Shown here piece after piece: positions 35,770-45,674 of a DNA stretch of 64,000 nt. The DNA is from Coenobita brevimanus (lineage: Eukaryota; Arthropoda; Malacostraca; Decapoda; Coenobitidae): assembly GCA_032717465.1 (NCBI GenBank), contig CM064681.1, positions 16,462,204 to 16,526,203 on the forward strand, given 5' to 3'. The position numbers and the translations under genes are program-made. How positions within the stretch are numbered: the stretch's first letter is position 1; every line of letters begins with the position of its first letter. The notes under the pieces were generated by a model. It was given only the letters and a program-made list of their open reading frames with translations, was not told where the DNA came from and did not search any database.

Positions 35770-36546
35770 CCTATGATTTCATCATCCTTTGCGTAATTCT
35801 AACGTACAGTGTGCTGCCTGTTTGATCACGAGCGTGTTCTACTTCACTCCCCCCCTTCTACCGTTATAGTAGAGTGAGTCGTTCTTTCTGTTGTTCAGAG
35901 CGGGATTGTCAACTCTTTGTCCCCATGGCTTCATTTGCGCGTTCTTCATACAAGTTGTATCAAGCTCTGCTGGCCCCTATATAATGAGCTCAGTCTCTAC
36001 ATTAATTGCCACTTAGATCTACTCCTCATTTTGTTCACATCTCTCCTCCCCTGTACAGTTGTTGTTGTGAGTGCTCAGGAAGTCTCCAACCATCTAGCAG
36101 CTGTGTAATTTGAGTATAAGTGTTATTACATTTTGTTCTTGTACTGTATAGCATAAGGTGTTGATTCGTAGGCCTAGTAAAGTTTTTGTAATTCATGTAA
36201 GGTTCTTTTTGTCAGTCATTTTTGATAATATTTTGTATCTGTAATAATTTATCTTGCATTAACTGAGCATTACCCAGTGTATTTTCATTTTATCAGGGCT
36301 GACTTAGATAAATTTATTCTTGCTACTTTCGTGTTAATAGAGGCTATTGCAGTTAACCATATATTTAACCTGTTTTTTGCCATTACATTATCCTTATGAG
36401 TCCTGAATGTTTTGTTGTTAGTTTGAGCATTAAACTTTAACTTGTAATTTTACCTAACTCTCTTTGTTTTGAACCTGGAACTTTACGGGACTGTAGTGAT
36501 TTTTAGTATTCTCACTTAAAGTGTACATTATTTTTCTCTGTTCCGT

Positions 36547-36550
<4 letters not shown>
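35760..36550 (+). repeat. 3' LTR, copy 2
   Basis: Complete LTR. Its last 432 bp (36119-36550) reappear inverted at 50697-51128, including the GTACTGTATA variant specific to this LTR. Confidence 0.95.

Positions 36551-36616
<66 letters not shown>
36551..36616. repeat. (TA)n microsatellite, left arm
   Basis: Between the 3' LTR and the RTE-like tail; mirrored at 50622-50696. Confidence 0.97.
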
Positions 36617-36618
<2 letters not shown>

Positions 36619-38118
36619 TCAGCCATACCTTGTCCACTGCTGAACAAAGGCCTCCCCCAACCTTTTCCACGAATTCCTTGACTGAACCAATCTTTGCCAC
36701 ATTTTCCTTGCAAATTTCTCTATCTCATCTCTTCATCTCCTGTCTGGCCTTTTTCTGCTATGCTTACAATTTCTTTGTGTCCAGTCAGTCAGCCTCTTGC
36801 TCCATCGGTTATCCCTTATTCTTCCTATATGGCCTGCCCACCTTCATTTCTGTTCTTTTATAGCTTCTATAATGAATTTGACTTTAGTCTTCTCTCTCAC
36901 CCAATTGATCTTTCCCTGTCTCTTAACCCTCCTCAGGTAGACCTTTGTCCACTCTTTTGCCTCAGGTAGACTTGGGTCTACCAGACCCAGGTCAGAAACA
37001 AGGTCAGAAAACACACTTTTGTTTTATTTATGACAGATCCAAACATGGTATGACATTCTTCAATGTATATGCAATACAGCCATGTAAATAAACTTAATTT
37101 TTTAGTTCATTATATATTTTTACCAATGAAAAAAAATAAAAATAAAAATTCCTTTTTTAAATATTCAGGGAAAAAATGAAAACAAAATCTGATTGTAACT
37201 TTGTGTGGTGCAACTGGCAGTAGCAACATGGAGTTTCATGGTGTGATGTTGGGGTGCCTGAAGCTGCGACCTTATTTGCAATCAGGGAGCAAAATAAAGC
37301 ACACAAAAAAGGTAGAGGTTGGTCTCACAGACCCCCCCCCCCACCATACACCAGAAACGGAGTAGAGCTCGAAATTGCCCTTTCACCCCTTACATGGGTA
37401 CAAAAAGTCAGGCAGCTATTGAGGGGTACAGGGTTCCCGGGTGTTTAGAAGGTAGTTCATCAAACAAACTTCGGGGGGGGGGGTCTCTACCTGAGCAGGG
37501 TAGATATTCCCAACATTGACCTTTCCATTGCTCTCTGAGAACGGATTAATTTATTTCCCATTGATTTTGTCAGTTGCCTGGTCTCACAAACATACGTCAT
37601 AGCTGGAATTATACATTCTTTATATACTTTTCGTTTCATACAAACTGGCAAGCTACTTTCATAATGTCTCTATGTTTACCGAAAGCTTTCCATCCAATTG
37701 TAGTGCGTCTTTTATTTCGCTATCATGATCTTTCGTTAATTTTGGTATTTGTCCCAAGTAGTTGTACTCCACAACTTCTTCAAGAATTTCATCGCTTATT
37801 CTGATGACGCTCTTTGGTGTTTGTGGATTAACCATTACTTTAGTTTTACTGTGGTTCATCTTTAGTCCTACTTTCTGACTTTCTCTGTTCAGGTCATTTA
37901 ACATTTCATGCAATGCCTCCGCTGTTTCTGAGATTAGGACAATGTCATCTGCAAATCTTAAATGGTTTTGCTTTTCATCATCTATGTTCATTCCTTTGTT
38001 TTCCCAGTCTAGCTTTCTGAAAATACTTTCTAGGCATGCTGTAAATAATTTTGGTGAAATTGTATCTCACTGACGCACGCCGTTCTCAATCTTAATTTTT
38101 TCCGTGTCCTTATGTAAT
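36617..38118 (-). pseudogene. RTE-like LINE, 3' part, left arm
   Basis: Inverted copy of 49121-50621. The minus-strand frame at 37659-37991 has RFADDIVLISETAEALHEM and HSKTKVMVNPQTPKS, the catalytic FADD and following block. It is interrupted by a MITE at 36927-37500 and continues beyond the hAT insertion at 45006-45213. The same family is at 61159-62921. Stops near 38070 and a shift near 37660 disable it. Confidence 0.85.
36927..37500. mobile_element. piggyBac-like MITE, left arm
   Basis: 574 bp with ends CCCTCCTCAGGTAGACC and, inverted, CCCTGCTCAGGTAGAGACC. TTAA adjoins the outer end (36923-36926). The related LINE at 62600 has the uninterrupted target ATCTTTAAGAG. CCCT ends at TTAA are piggyBac hallmarks. 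No transposase frame. Confidence 0.8.
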
Positions 38119-38803
38119 CAGAGTTGCCGTTTATCTACACAACACTGTGGAATACGAGTTGTCATCAACACATTTCGTACAGTTTCTGCCGTTTTCTTTG
38201 TTCACTTTTGGATGGGTAACTGTTCCAAATATACAATATCTTCAGAGCAGCTTGGCAACATCATCACAGGGTTTTACCGAAATCTTTAAGACATTACATC
38301 TATATCTATATTATTTTGACGAGAAAGAGGATAAGCTTCGTACTATATATCATATATTACAAACACTCACCAGAATATGATACAATAGACCAATATTCTT
38401 TAACAGCAATGCATAAACAGAGGTACAAAATCATGTGTGATGGCTGAGTAATGCCGTGTAAATTAGTGAAAGCGGATTATTATAAATAGGCATACTGCAT
38501 ACTGTAGGTTTATTGTTTATTGAAAACGAAGTAGGTATTAAGGGTATACTTATATAAGATTTTATACAAAACTATATAACTCCCAGTTAGACCAAACCAT
38601 ACTTAATAATGTCAGCATACATTAAAGGTATAAAACTTAAACATACATGAACAGTGTTTGATACATGTATGTATAGGCATACATGAGACCACATAATCTG
38701 AATGATATAGATTAACAATGGTCACATATACATAAACAATTAATATGTTCGAGGACATATACATAAATAAATTGTATTTACATAACATGAGCAACAATGA
38801 TAT

Positions 38804-41564
38804 TTAAAAAGTATTTATAGGTTCTTCAGATGGTTGGAACTTAAAACAACATTCATGTTCCTTTACTGCCTCAGATATGAAGGTAAGGGCTTTAACAGAG
38901 TCTAAAAAGAGTTGGTTCCGGAGCTCGCTTTTTGTAAGATTCATCTTAGAAAAGAGCCTTTCAGCATCTGTATTGGTTACTGGTAAAGCTATGACATTTA
39001 AGGAAAATGTTGCAAGATTTTTAAACAAGAATTGATTATCCTCCTTTACAGAAGCAAGTTTCACATAGAAATCTACTGGACGTAATTCCACTGGATTTAC
39101 ATCTGGTGGTAAAGGAGTACTGTCCAGATTCCTCCATTCATTGTCGAGTATTTGAGGATTACCTTCATATAATCGAGGCAGTTTTTCCACCAGAGGAAAT
39201 AATAACGGCATTGTATCTCTCGGTTTGAGATTTATAAATTTTTTTGGGTTAAAGAAAGAGGTCATGTGCCACAGTGGATCGTTCAGATCAAACCTCTTTC
39301 TAATTTCCTCACACAACTTAATCATAAACATTCCGCACCTGTTCCTGACATCATTAACCATATCTAGATTTCTGTTGTATTCTTTCTGTAGTAACATGTG
39401 TATTGATGCCTCCAAATATATGTTGCTTAGAGCTGTATGGTTTCCTTCATCACTGGGATCAAAAGTTGCAATCTCCGCCTTATCAATCATTTCTTTACGG
39501 CAAAAATATTGAAGTGTACATTTGTATAGCCCAGGGGTCGGCAACCCTAGGCACGCGTGCCAGATTTGACACGTGAAGTGCTATACTATGGCACTCAACG
39601 TGATCCAGTGTAACACAGAAAATACTGAAAATGCAAAGAGGGAGAGAGAGAGAGAGGTGGGCACATCCTTTCTTACTAAATCAATTAACACTGTCGCTAC
39701 AGTTAAAAAATCTTACCTGACAAGCAGTGGCGAAAAAATTGGCATTAATTATAAATTCGCACACCATATTCAAAAGGTTGCCAACCCCTGGTATAGCCTA
39801 TGGATATGGAAATGAACATGATATATTGTAGGGGTCTCCCTTTGAAACAAAAGGTTGAATGAGGTGCAGGTCGGCAAAATAAAGTTAAGAGAATTCAGAT
39901 ATAAAAATATGGAGGGGTCATTTAGATCTTTGATTATTCGTGAAATAGATTTTAGTTTCTCTGTTGCCTCGGTGCTGGAAAATACTGTTTTAATGCATCC
40001 CATTGTTCTAAAACCCTTCCAACTGCTTAATGGAGACTGAGCCAGCGAGTCTGTGACGCATGAAGGATTTTATGAGGTTTTAGGGCTTGTAATGTCTGAA
40101 ATTGCAAAAATTCATACTTTCGTTTGGCACTATGGGAGAAATGGGTATAAATGTTCCTTATTTAATCCTCACATTGCCTGGGAAGCATCGTAGCAGTCTC
40201 TGAGGCACAAAGGTGGATGGAGTGGCAAATACACTTGAATATTGTTATGCCTGGCAAATTGTCCCTTAACCTGTACATAGGGTATTGAATTCTATTATGT
40301 TAGATCCCTCATCTGCTGCTAAACCAACAACGTTCATGAGTGGAATAAGGTGCGAGTTTAGAGTTTGCATTAACTATTGGAACAAGGATTCACCACTAGA
40401 GCCTACATTTGGAAAGTAACCTTCATATATATTTAGTAGATCTAATAACCTCGTCTTTATCTTCCCCTCATCTGCAAGTACAGTCAAACATTTTGTGTTA
40501 CATCTGTGGATTCATCAATTATTATAGAGAATGAATTGCTCCTTAGCTTGTCCACCACGTCACCAGTGATGTAGTTACCAAATGTTGTGGCCATTTCACT
40601 GCACCTTCTTCATGTTCAACCCTTGTGCTATTGCAGGATCTGGAAACATCTTCCTGCACAGATCTGGAAAATGGTCGGCAATGAAAAATGGCAGGTTATG
40701 CTCAGCGATAAAGCAAAGCATTAATATCTTCGAGAGTGATATCTGTTTATCCATATTTGGACGATTAGGCCCAACTTGCTGATGTGGCCCATATGGCACG
40801 TGATCTCTCGAAACATTTGCACCGTGAATCTGGGTTTCCTGGAAAAGGGACACATGTATATCCAATATGAACTCTGAAGTCCAACATATAGAGATTGATA
40901 TTTAAATAATTAACGTAGATGACTTTACATAGATCCCAATGCTAAATAGTAAATACCAATGAAATGCCTACGTACCATATGCCTTTTTATTGTTGTGAGA
41001 CCTGCTGCAAATGTCTTCTCACATTTATTGCAATGCGCCTTTGTGTCATCTCCATCTACTTCAGATAACCATGATCTGAACTCCTCCTTCTGCAGCCACG
41101 CCTCCCTTAATTTCTGTTTATTCGCCATTGGAACTAAAAAAACAACAACAACAACTGTTTCGATATAAACTTGTTATAGCTATACACATTTTCTTTATTG
41201 TCTTAGAGGGTAACTATTTCAATTGATTTTTGATTTGGTATAGACAAGAAACACAATCCACATTATGACAATAAAGGTCGACACTTACCGGCTTTGGTCT
41301 CAACTGCGTTGTAGTATTCTCACAGATGTATGTATGTAGCTTCCCTGCACGACTACAGGCCGAGAAATGAGGGTCGTTCTTCAAACAGCCTGCTGAATCA
41401 GCCACAATGGGACGGTTTTTTAGTTCTAATTCCACCAATATTTCCTTGCATTTACACCAGACAGGGTGATGATTTTCAAGAAATGTATATAAAACATTTA
41501 TTTTCATCAATAATTCATTTCCTGCTGTAAGTACGGTTAATGTTGAACGTGGAATTTTATTCAA
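38804..41564 (-). pseudogene. hAT transposase, left arm (broken)
   Basis: Inverted copy of the right-arm gene at 45675-48435, which carries the domain description. BED finger at 40925-41128 and hAT dimerisation domain at 38804-39523. Residue differences from the right arm in the last segment are few (for example SDEGN versus SDEVN, and FINLK versus CINLK). Confidence 0.85.
39532..39790. mobile_element. 259-bp hAT MITE, left arm
   Basis: Mirror of 47449-47707, with target duplication GTATAGCC at 39524-39531 and 39791-39798. Confidence 0.9.
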
Positions 41565-41697
41565 CTGCTGCGTGGATATGACACGTCAGATATTTATACG
41601 GAGACACACGCTTATTTATAGAAAATGCACATAGTTCTGGGGTATATGATTATAACAGTATAATATCCATTAACATACATATATATTCTAAGTAAAT

Positions 41698-44600
41698 CTA
41701 TCTATCTATCTATAGCCCGACGCCCTAATCCCGCAAAGGGTGGCCGCAGACAAAACGCCTCCAAGTCACTCTGTCACCCACCATTTGACTCCCCTCCCCC
41801 CAACTCACCCCCCCCTCCCTCATATACCTCTCAACTCCATCCCTCCACCTCATCCTCGGTCTACCCCTCCCTCTCCCTCCCTCCATCTCACCTACATACA
41901 CCCTCTTAGTCAGTCTTTCATTCTCCATCCTCTCCACATGTCCAAACCACCTCAGTGTATTTCTCCTAATCTTTTCAACCACATCCACATCTACCCCACA
42001 ACGTTCCTTCACTTCTTCATTCGTCAACCTGTCCCTCCATGTCACTCCACATGCTCCTCTCAAGTAACTCATTTCCACTGCTCTCACTCTTGACTTGTTC
42101 CCCTCTTGCAAGGTCCACGCCTCGCTTCCATACGTCAGGGTAGGGATCACAATACCATCATGCAGTGACTTCTTAACTTCCATACTCACCTCCCTATTTC
42201 TCATCACTGCTTTCAGTGTGCCAACAACCTTCCTTCCCTGCTGTACCCTTTCACGTACTTCATCCCCCAAAGTTCCATCCTTACTCATCACACTACCCAA
42301 GTACTTGAATGCACTCACATTCTCCATATCCTCACCATCCAACCTCACTGCACACTCTGTGACTTCATTCCTCTCAAACACCATAACTTTACTTTTGTTT
42401 ACATTAACTTTCAGCTTCCTCCTCCTACACACTGTCCCAAATTCATTCACCAAACCTTGCAACTCCCATTCATCTTCACTCAACAATACTGTATCATCAG
42501 CAAACAGCAACACCGGAAGCTTCCAAATCTCACCCTCATTCATTAGGGCCACCCCCACATCCACTGCCCTACCTTGTACCTCCTTTACGACCCCATCCAT
42601 ATATATATTAAACAGCCATGGAGACATTACACACCCCTGTTTCAGTCCCACATTGAGATCAAAGAACTCACTCAACTCACCATCCACTCGCACCGTAGCC
42701 CTAGCTCCCTCGTACATACTCTTCACAGCACTCAACAATTTCCCCTCCACTCCATATATTCTTAGTACCTTCCACATACCTTTCCTATCTATTCTGTCAT
42801 AAGCTTTCTCCAAGTCCATGAAGGCAGCGTACACTTTCCTTCCCTTCTCTAGATACTTCTCCACTAAACATCTTAGAACAAATATCTGATCTACACACCC
42901 TTTTCCCTTCCTAAATCCCCCTTGTTCTTCTCCAACTAGCTCCTCTGTCATATGCCTAACCCTATCAATGAGTATTCTACCATATATTTTACCAGTCACA
43001 CTAAGAAGGCAAATACCCCTATGGTTACCACATACTTCTCTCTCCCCTTTTCCTTTGTACAGAGGAACAATTATACCTGATTTCCAGTCCTCTGGAACCC
43101 TTCCCTCTTCCCAAGCCAATCTACACAACTTCCATATCCACTCCACAACAATCTCACCCCCATACCTAAGCATTTCACCACACACTCCATCAATTCCTGG
43201 GGCCTTTCCCAGCTTAATCTTCTTCATCGCTTCCACTACTTCCGACCTACTGATCTCTTCCTCCCTCCTCTCATCTCTTCTTCTCCCAGCCATTCCCCAA
43301 CCACTTATACTCACACTGCTCTCACTCTCTACATTCAACAAATCCTCAAAGTGCTCCTTCCATCTCCTCAATTTCTCTCTCTTCTCCACCAACAATCTGT
43401 TATTCCTATCTTTCACTCCCCTACTATTTCCCCTTTCACACTGCCTTACTTTCTTTACCTCCTTCCAAAACAATTTCTTACTCTCCCTCCATTTCACACT
43501 CAGATTCCTCCCAAACTCTTCATCCACTTTCTTCTTACTCTCCTTCACCAGTCTCTTAACGTCCCTTCTCCTGCTCACATATACCTCTCTCTTCTCTCTC
43601 TCATCTTCTCCCCTACCTCTACTCGCCAACCATTCACCATATGCCTTCTTCTTTTGTTCCACAGCTCGTTTCACCTCATCATTCCACCATGCTGTCCCTT
43701 GCACACCCTTGCATCTCCTCCTCACTCCACAAACCGCCTCACACGCTGCGCTTATCTCTTCCGTGAATATCTTACATACGTCTTCCACCCCTTCCATCTG
43801 CTCTAGCTCATACCTTCCCAATCTTTCTTCCACTATGCTCTTATACTCTGTCCTCTTCTCACTATCTTGCAATTTCTCCACTCTTCTCACAGGAGCTGCT
43901 TCCTCCTGTCTTCCCCTTCGCCTCCTCAACCACTTTCTTTGCAGCTCTACCTTGGCCATCACTAAGTGATGGTCCGAGACTCCATTCCCCCACCCTCTCC
44001 ACACCCTTGCATCCAACACTTGTCTTCTCATTCGCTCATCCACACACACGTAGTCTATCATTGCCTTTCGTTCAACAAGTTCACCATCCATCCTCCTCAT
44101 TACTCTCCATGTATACCGGTGGATCATCTTATGACGAAAGTAGGTGTTGGCTATTGCCAACCCCTTACCAGCACAGATGTCCACCAAAGCACTACCATTC
44201 CCATCTACTTCTGCTGGCACACCCCACTGACCAACCACTCCATCCACTCGTACATTCCCGACTTTGCCATTCATGTCTCCAATCAACAGCACTCTCTCGC
44301 TCCTCTCAAACTTGTCCATACATGCTTCTACTCTCGCCCAAAACTCATCTTTCACTCTTGCCACTCGATCCTCTGTTGGAGCATACACACATACAATCGC
44401 CCATGCTTGTATACCTACTTTCATCCTCACCCATACAATCCTTGCACCCACTGTTCCATACTCTCTTATATTCTCCTTCCACTTCTTGCTTATCATCAGA
44501 CATACTCCCTCTCTTGCCCTCTCATTCTCACTGACTCCCGCACATATACCTACACCGTATTCCCATTCTCTCATCCTTTCACCTTTCCATTTAGTTTCAG

Positions 44601-44890
44601 TCAATCCACATATATCCACTTTTGCATCCTCAAGCACCTGGACAATCTCTCTCTCTTTCACTTCATCATTCACTCCTCTCACATTCCACGTTCCTACTCT
44701 CAGAATGTCCTTTGTCCGTTCCTTAGTCGTCAACGTATGGTCCGTCCGGGTCCGAGGCGCTTTTTTTGCTTTTTTAGTTAGTTTTTTTTATGGGGTGGGG
44801 CACTAACCCACCACCAACCCTTTTAGTCGCCTCGTACGACAAGCAGGGATACTGGGGGAGTATTCTTGAAACCCCCCTACCCCCAGGGGG
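41698..44890 (-). mobile_element. RTE-like LINE, near full length and apparently intact
   Basis: 3193 bp present only in the left arm; the right arm shows the empty site, where AAGATG has been replaced. The 5' end (44890) starts CCCCCTGGGGGTAGGGG and has a short leader. The 3' end (41698) is a GATA tetranucleotide tail. One ORF of about 1000 codons in a 3.2-kb element fits RTE-clade organisation. The same family left 3' fragments at 12577-13634 and 60396-61158. Confidence 0.93.
41725..44733 (-). CDS. RTE-like endonuclease-reverse transcriptase
   Basis: An uninterrupted frame of about 1002 codons. N-terminal apurinic-like endonuclease: GTWNVRGVND (residues ~14-23), TETKWKGE (~45-52), IGDMNGKVGN (~145-155) and SDHHLVMAKVEL (~255-266). 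A Lys/Arg/Glu-rich linker follows to about 520. RT: LGKAPGIDGV near 530, HRGICLLSVTGKIYGR, GGFRKGKGC, DLEKAYDRI, LKQGCVMSP, and catalytic LLFADDTVLLSED near 740. C-terminal tail: YGSEAWTLQ, LRWFGHVERMENERL and RGRGRPRMRW. The frame starts at a TTG; the first in-frame ATG is residue 54, inside the endonuclease, and an upstream TAA closes the frame near 44790. Translation may therefore use a non-AUG start, or the true ATG has mutated. All key motifs are present, so it could encode an active enzyme making cDNA at nicked target DNA. Confidence 0.92.
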   Translation of the reverse strand: MTTKERTKDILRVGTWNVRGVNDEVKEREIVQVLEDAKVDICGLTETKWKGERMREWEYGVGICAGVSENERAREGVCLMISKKWKENIREYGTVGARIVWVRMKVGIQAWAIVCVYAPTEDRVARVKDEFWARVEACMDKFERSERVLLIGDMNGKVGNVRVDGVVGQWGVPAEVDGNGSALVDICAGKGLAIANTYFRHKMIHRYTWRVMRRMDGELVERKAMIDYVCVDERMRRQVLDARVWRGWGNGVSDHHLVMAKVELQRKWLRRRRGRQEEAAPVRRVEKLQDSEKRTEYKSIVEERLGRYELEQMEGVEDVCKIFTEEISAACEAVCGVRRRCKGVQGTAWWNDEVKRAVEQKKKAYGEWLASRGRGEDEREKREVYVSRRRDVKRLVKESKKKVDEEFGRNLSVKWRESKKLFWKEVKKVRQCERGNSRGVKDRNNRLLVEKREKLRRWKEHFEDLLNVESESSVSISGWGMAGRRRDERREEEISRSEVVEAMKKIKLGKAPGIDGVCGEMLRYGGEIVVEWIWKLCRLAWEEGRVPEDWKSGIIVPLYKGKGEREVCGNHRGICLLSVTGKIYGRILIDRVRHMTEELVGEEQGGFRKGKGCVDQIFVLRCLVEKYLEKGRKVYAAFMDLEKAYDRIDRKGMWKVLRIYGVEGKLLSAVKSMYEGARATVRVDGELSEFFDLNVGLKQGCVMSPWLFNIYMDGVVKEVQGRAVDVGVALMNEGEIWKLPVLLFADDTVLLSEDEWELQGLVNEFGTVCRRRKLKVNVNKSKVMVFERNEVTECAVRLDGEDMENVSAFKYLGSVMSKDGTLGDEVRERVQQGRKVVGTLKAVMRNREVSMEVKKSLHDGIVIPTLTYGSEAWTLQEGNKSRVRAVEMSYLRGACGVTWRDRLTNEEVKERCGVDVDVVEKIRRNTLRWFGHVERMENERLTKRVYVGEMEGGRGRGRPRMRWRDGVERYMREGGVSWGEGSQMVGDRVTWRRFVCGHPLRD

Positions 44891-45005
44891 TATAATACCT
44901 CATATTGTTGAGGAGCCGTGGATGTGGAAAATTGTTCCACGTGCATTGCCAAATGTCACAATATTTCCACGTTAGCAGACGAAATTCTACAAAGTGGCAA
45001 CCCTG

Positions 45006-45420
45006 TATGTAATTTAACAATAGCAGTTCCCTCTATACATATGTTTTCAGCAGTTTTACAATGTTCTCATTCACTCCTTGTTCTCGCAGTGAATTTATAA
45101 TTGCTATGTGCTCCACTGAATCATAAGCCTTTTCGTAATCAACAAAACCTAAGCACAGTGGTTTATTATATTCTGTAGTTTTCTCGATTAGCTGATTCAT
45201 TATATGTAGATGATCATCTACATATAATGAATCAGCTAATCGAGAAAACTACAGAATATAATAAACCACTGTGCTTAGGTTTTTGTTGATTACGAAAAGG
45301 CTTATGATTCAGTGGAGCACATAGCAATTATAAATTCACTGCGAGAACAAGGAGTGAATGAGAACATTGTAAAACTGCTGAAAACATGTATAGAGGGAAC
45401 TGCTATTGTTAAATTACATA
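45006..45420. pseudogene. RTE-like RT fragment at the palindrome centre
   Basis: On either side of 45213/45214 the same RT segment is read outward. On the right arm it reads DYEKAYDSVEHIAIINSLRE from about 45290, up to the hAT at 45421; on the left arm the same is read on the minus strand down to 45006. The related LINE (61785-61990) shows the native sequence running through TGATCATCTACA, so the fold-back point is a natural 6-bp palindrome inside the RT gene. Confidence 0.88.
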
Positions 45421-45674
45421 CAGGGTTGCCACTTTGTAGAATTTCGTCTGCTAACGTGGAAATATTGTGACATTTGGCAATGCACGTGGAACAATTTTCC
45501 ACATCCACGGCTCCTCAACAATATGAGGTATTATACATCTTATTTACTTAGAATATATATGTATGTTAATGGATATTATACTGTTATAATCATATACCCC
45601 AGAACTATGTGCATTTTCTATAAATAAGCGTGTGTCTCCGTATAAATATCTGACGTGTCATATCCACGCAGCAG

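Larger units (their letters stand above)
32070..36550 (+). mobile_element. GMR1-type LTR retrotransposon, copy 2
   Basis: Same family as 3104-8330, with LTRs of 793 and 791 bp differing at only about six or seven sites plus a 3-bp indel. Inserted between TA runs; ATAT on both sides fits a 4-bp duplication but is ambiguous. This copy lacks the Gag C-terminus, zinc knuckle, protease and first half of integrase but keeps complete RT and RNase H. The part of its 3' LTR from 36119 on is also the outer end of the large palindrome. Confidence 0.92.
38119..45005 (-). mobile_element. hAT transposon, left arm, with nested insertions
   Basis: Mirror of 45421-49120, flanked by TATGTAAT at 38111-38118 and 45006-45013. 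It contains a hAT MITE (39532-39790) and the young RTE-like LINE (41698-44890), whose removal restores the 3.7-kb length. Confidence 0.88.

Noticed and set aside
32070..36550. A functional endogenous retrovirus with an envelope gene
   Set aside because: No envelope-like frame follows RNase H; the RT frame runs straight into the polypurine tract and LTR.
41740..44806. Long plus-strand frames rich in Ser, Pro, Thr and His (for example 42968-43969)
   Set aside because: They are antisense shadows of the intact RTE-like ORF on the minus strand.
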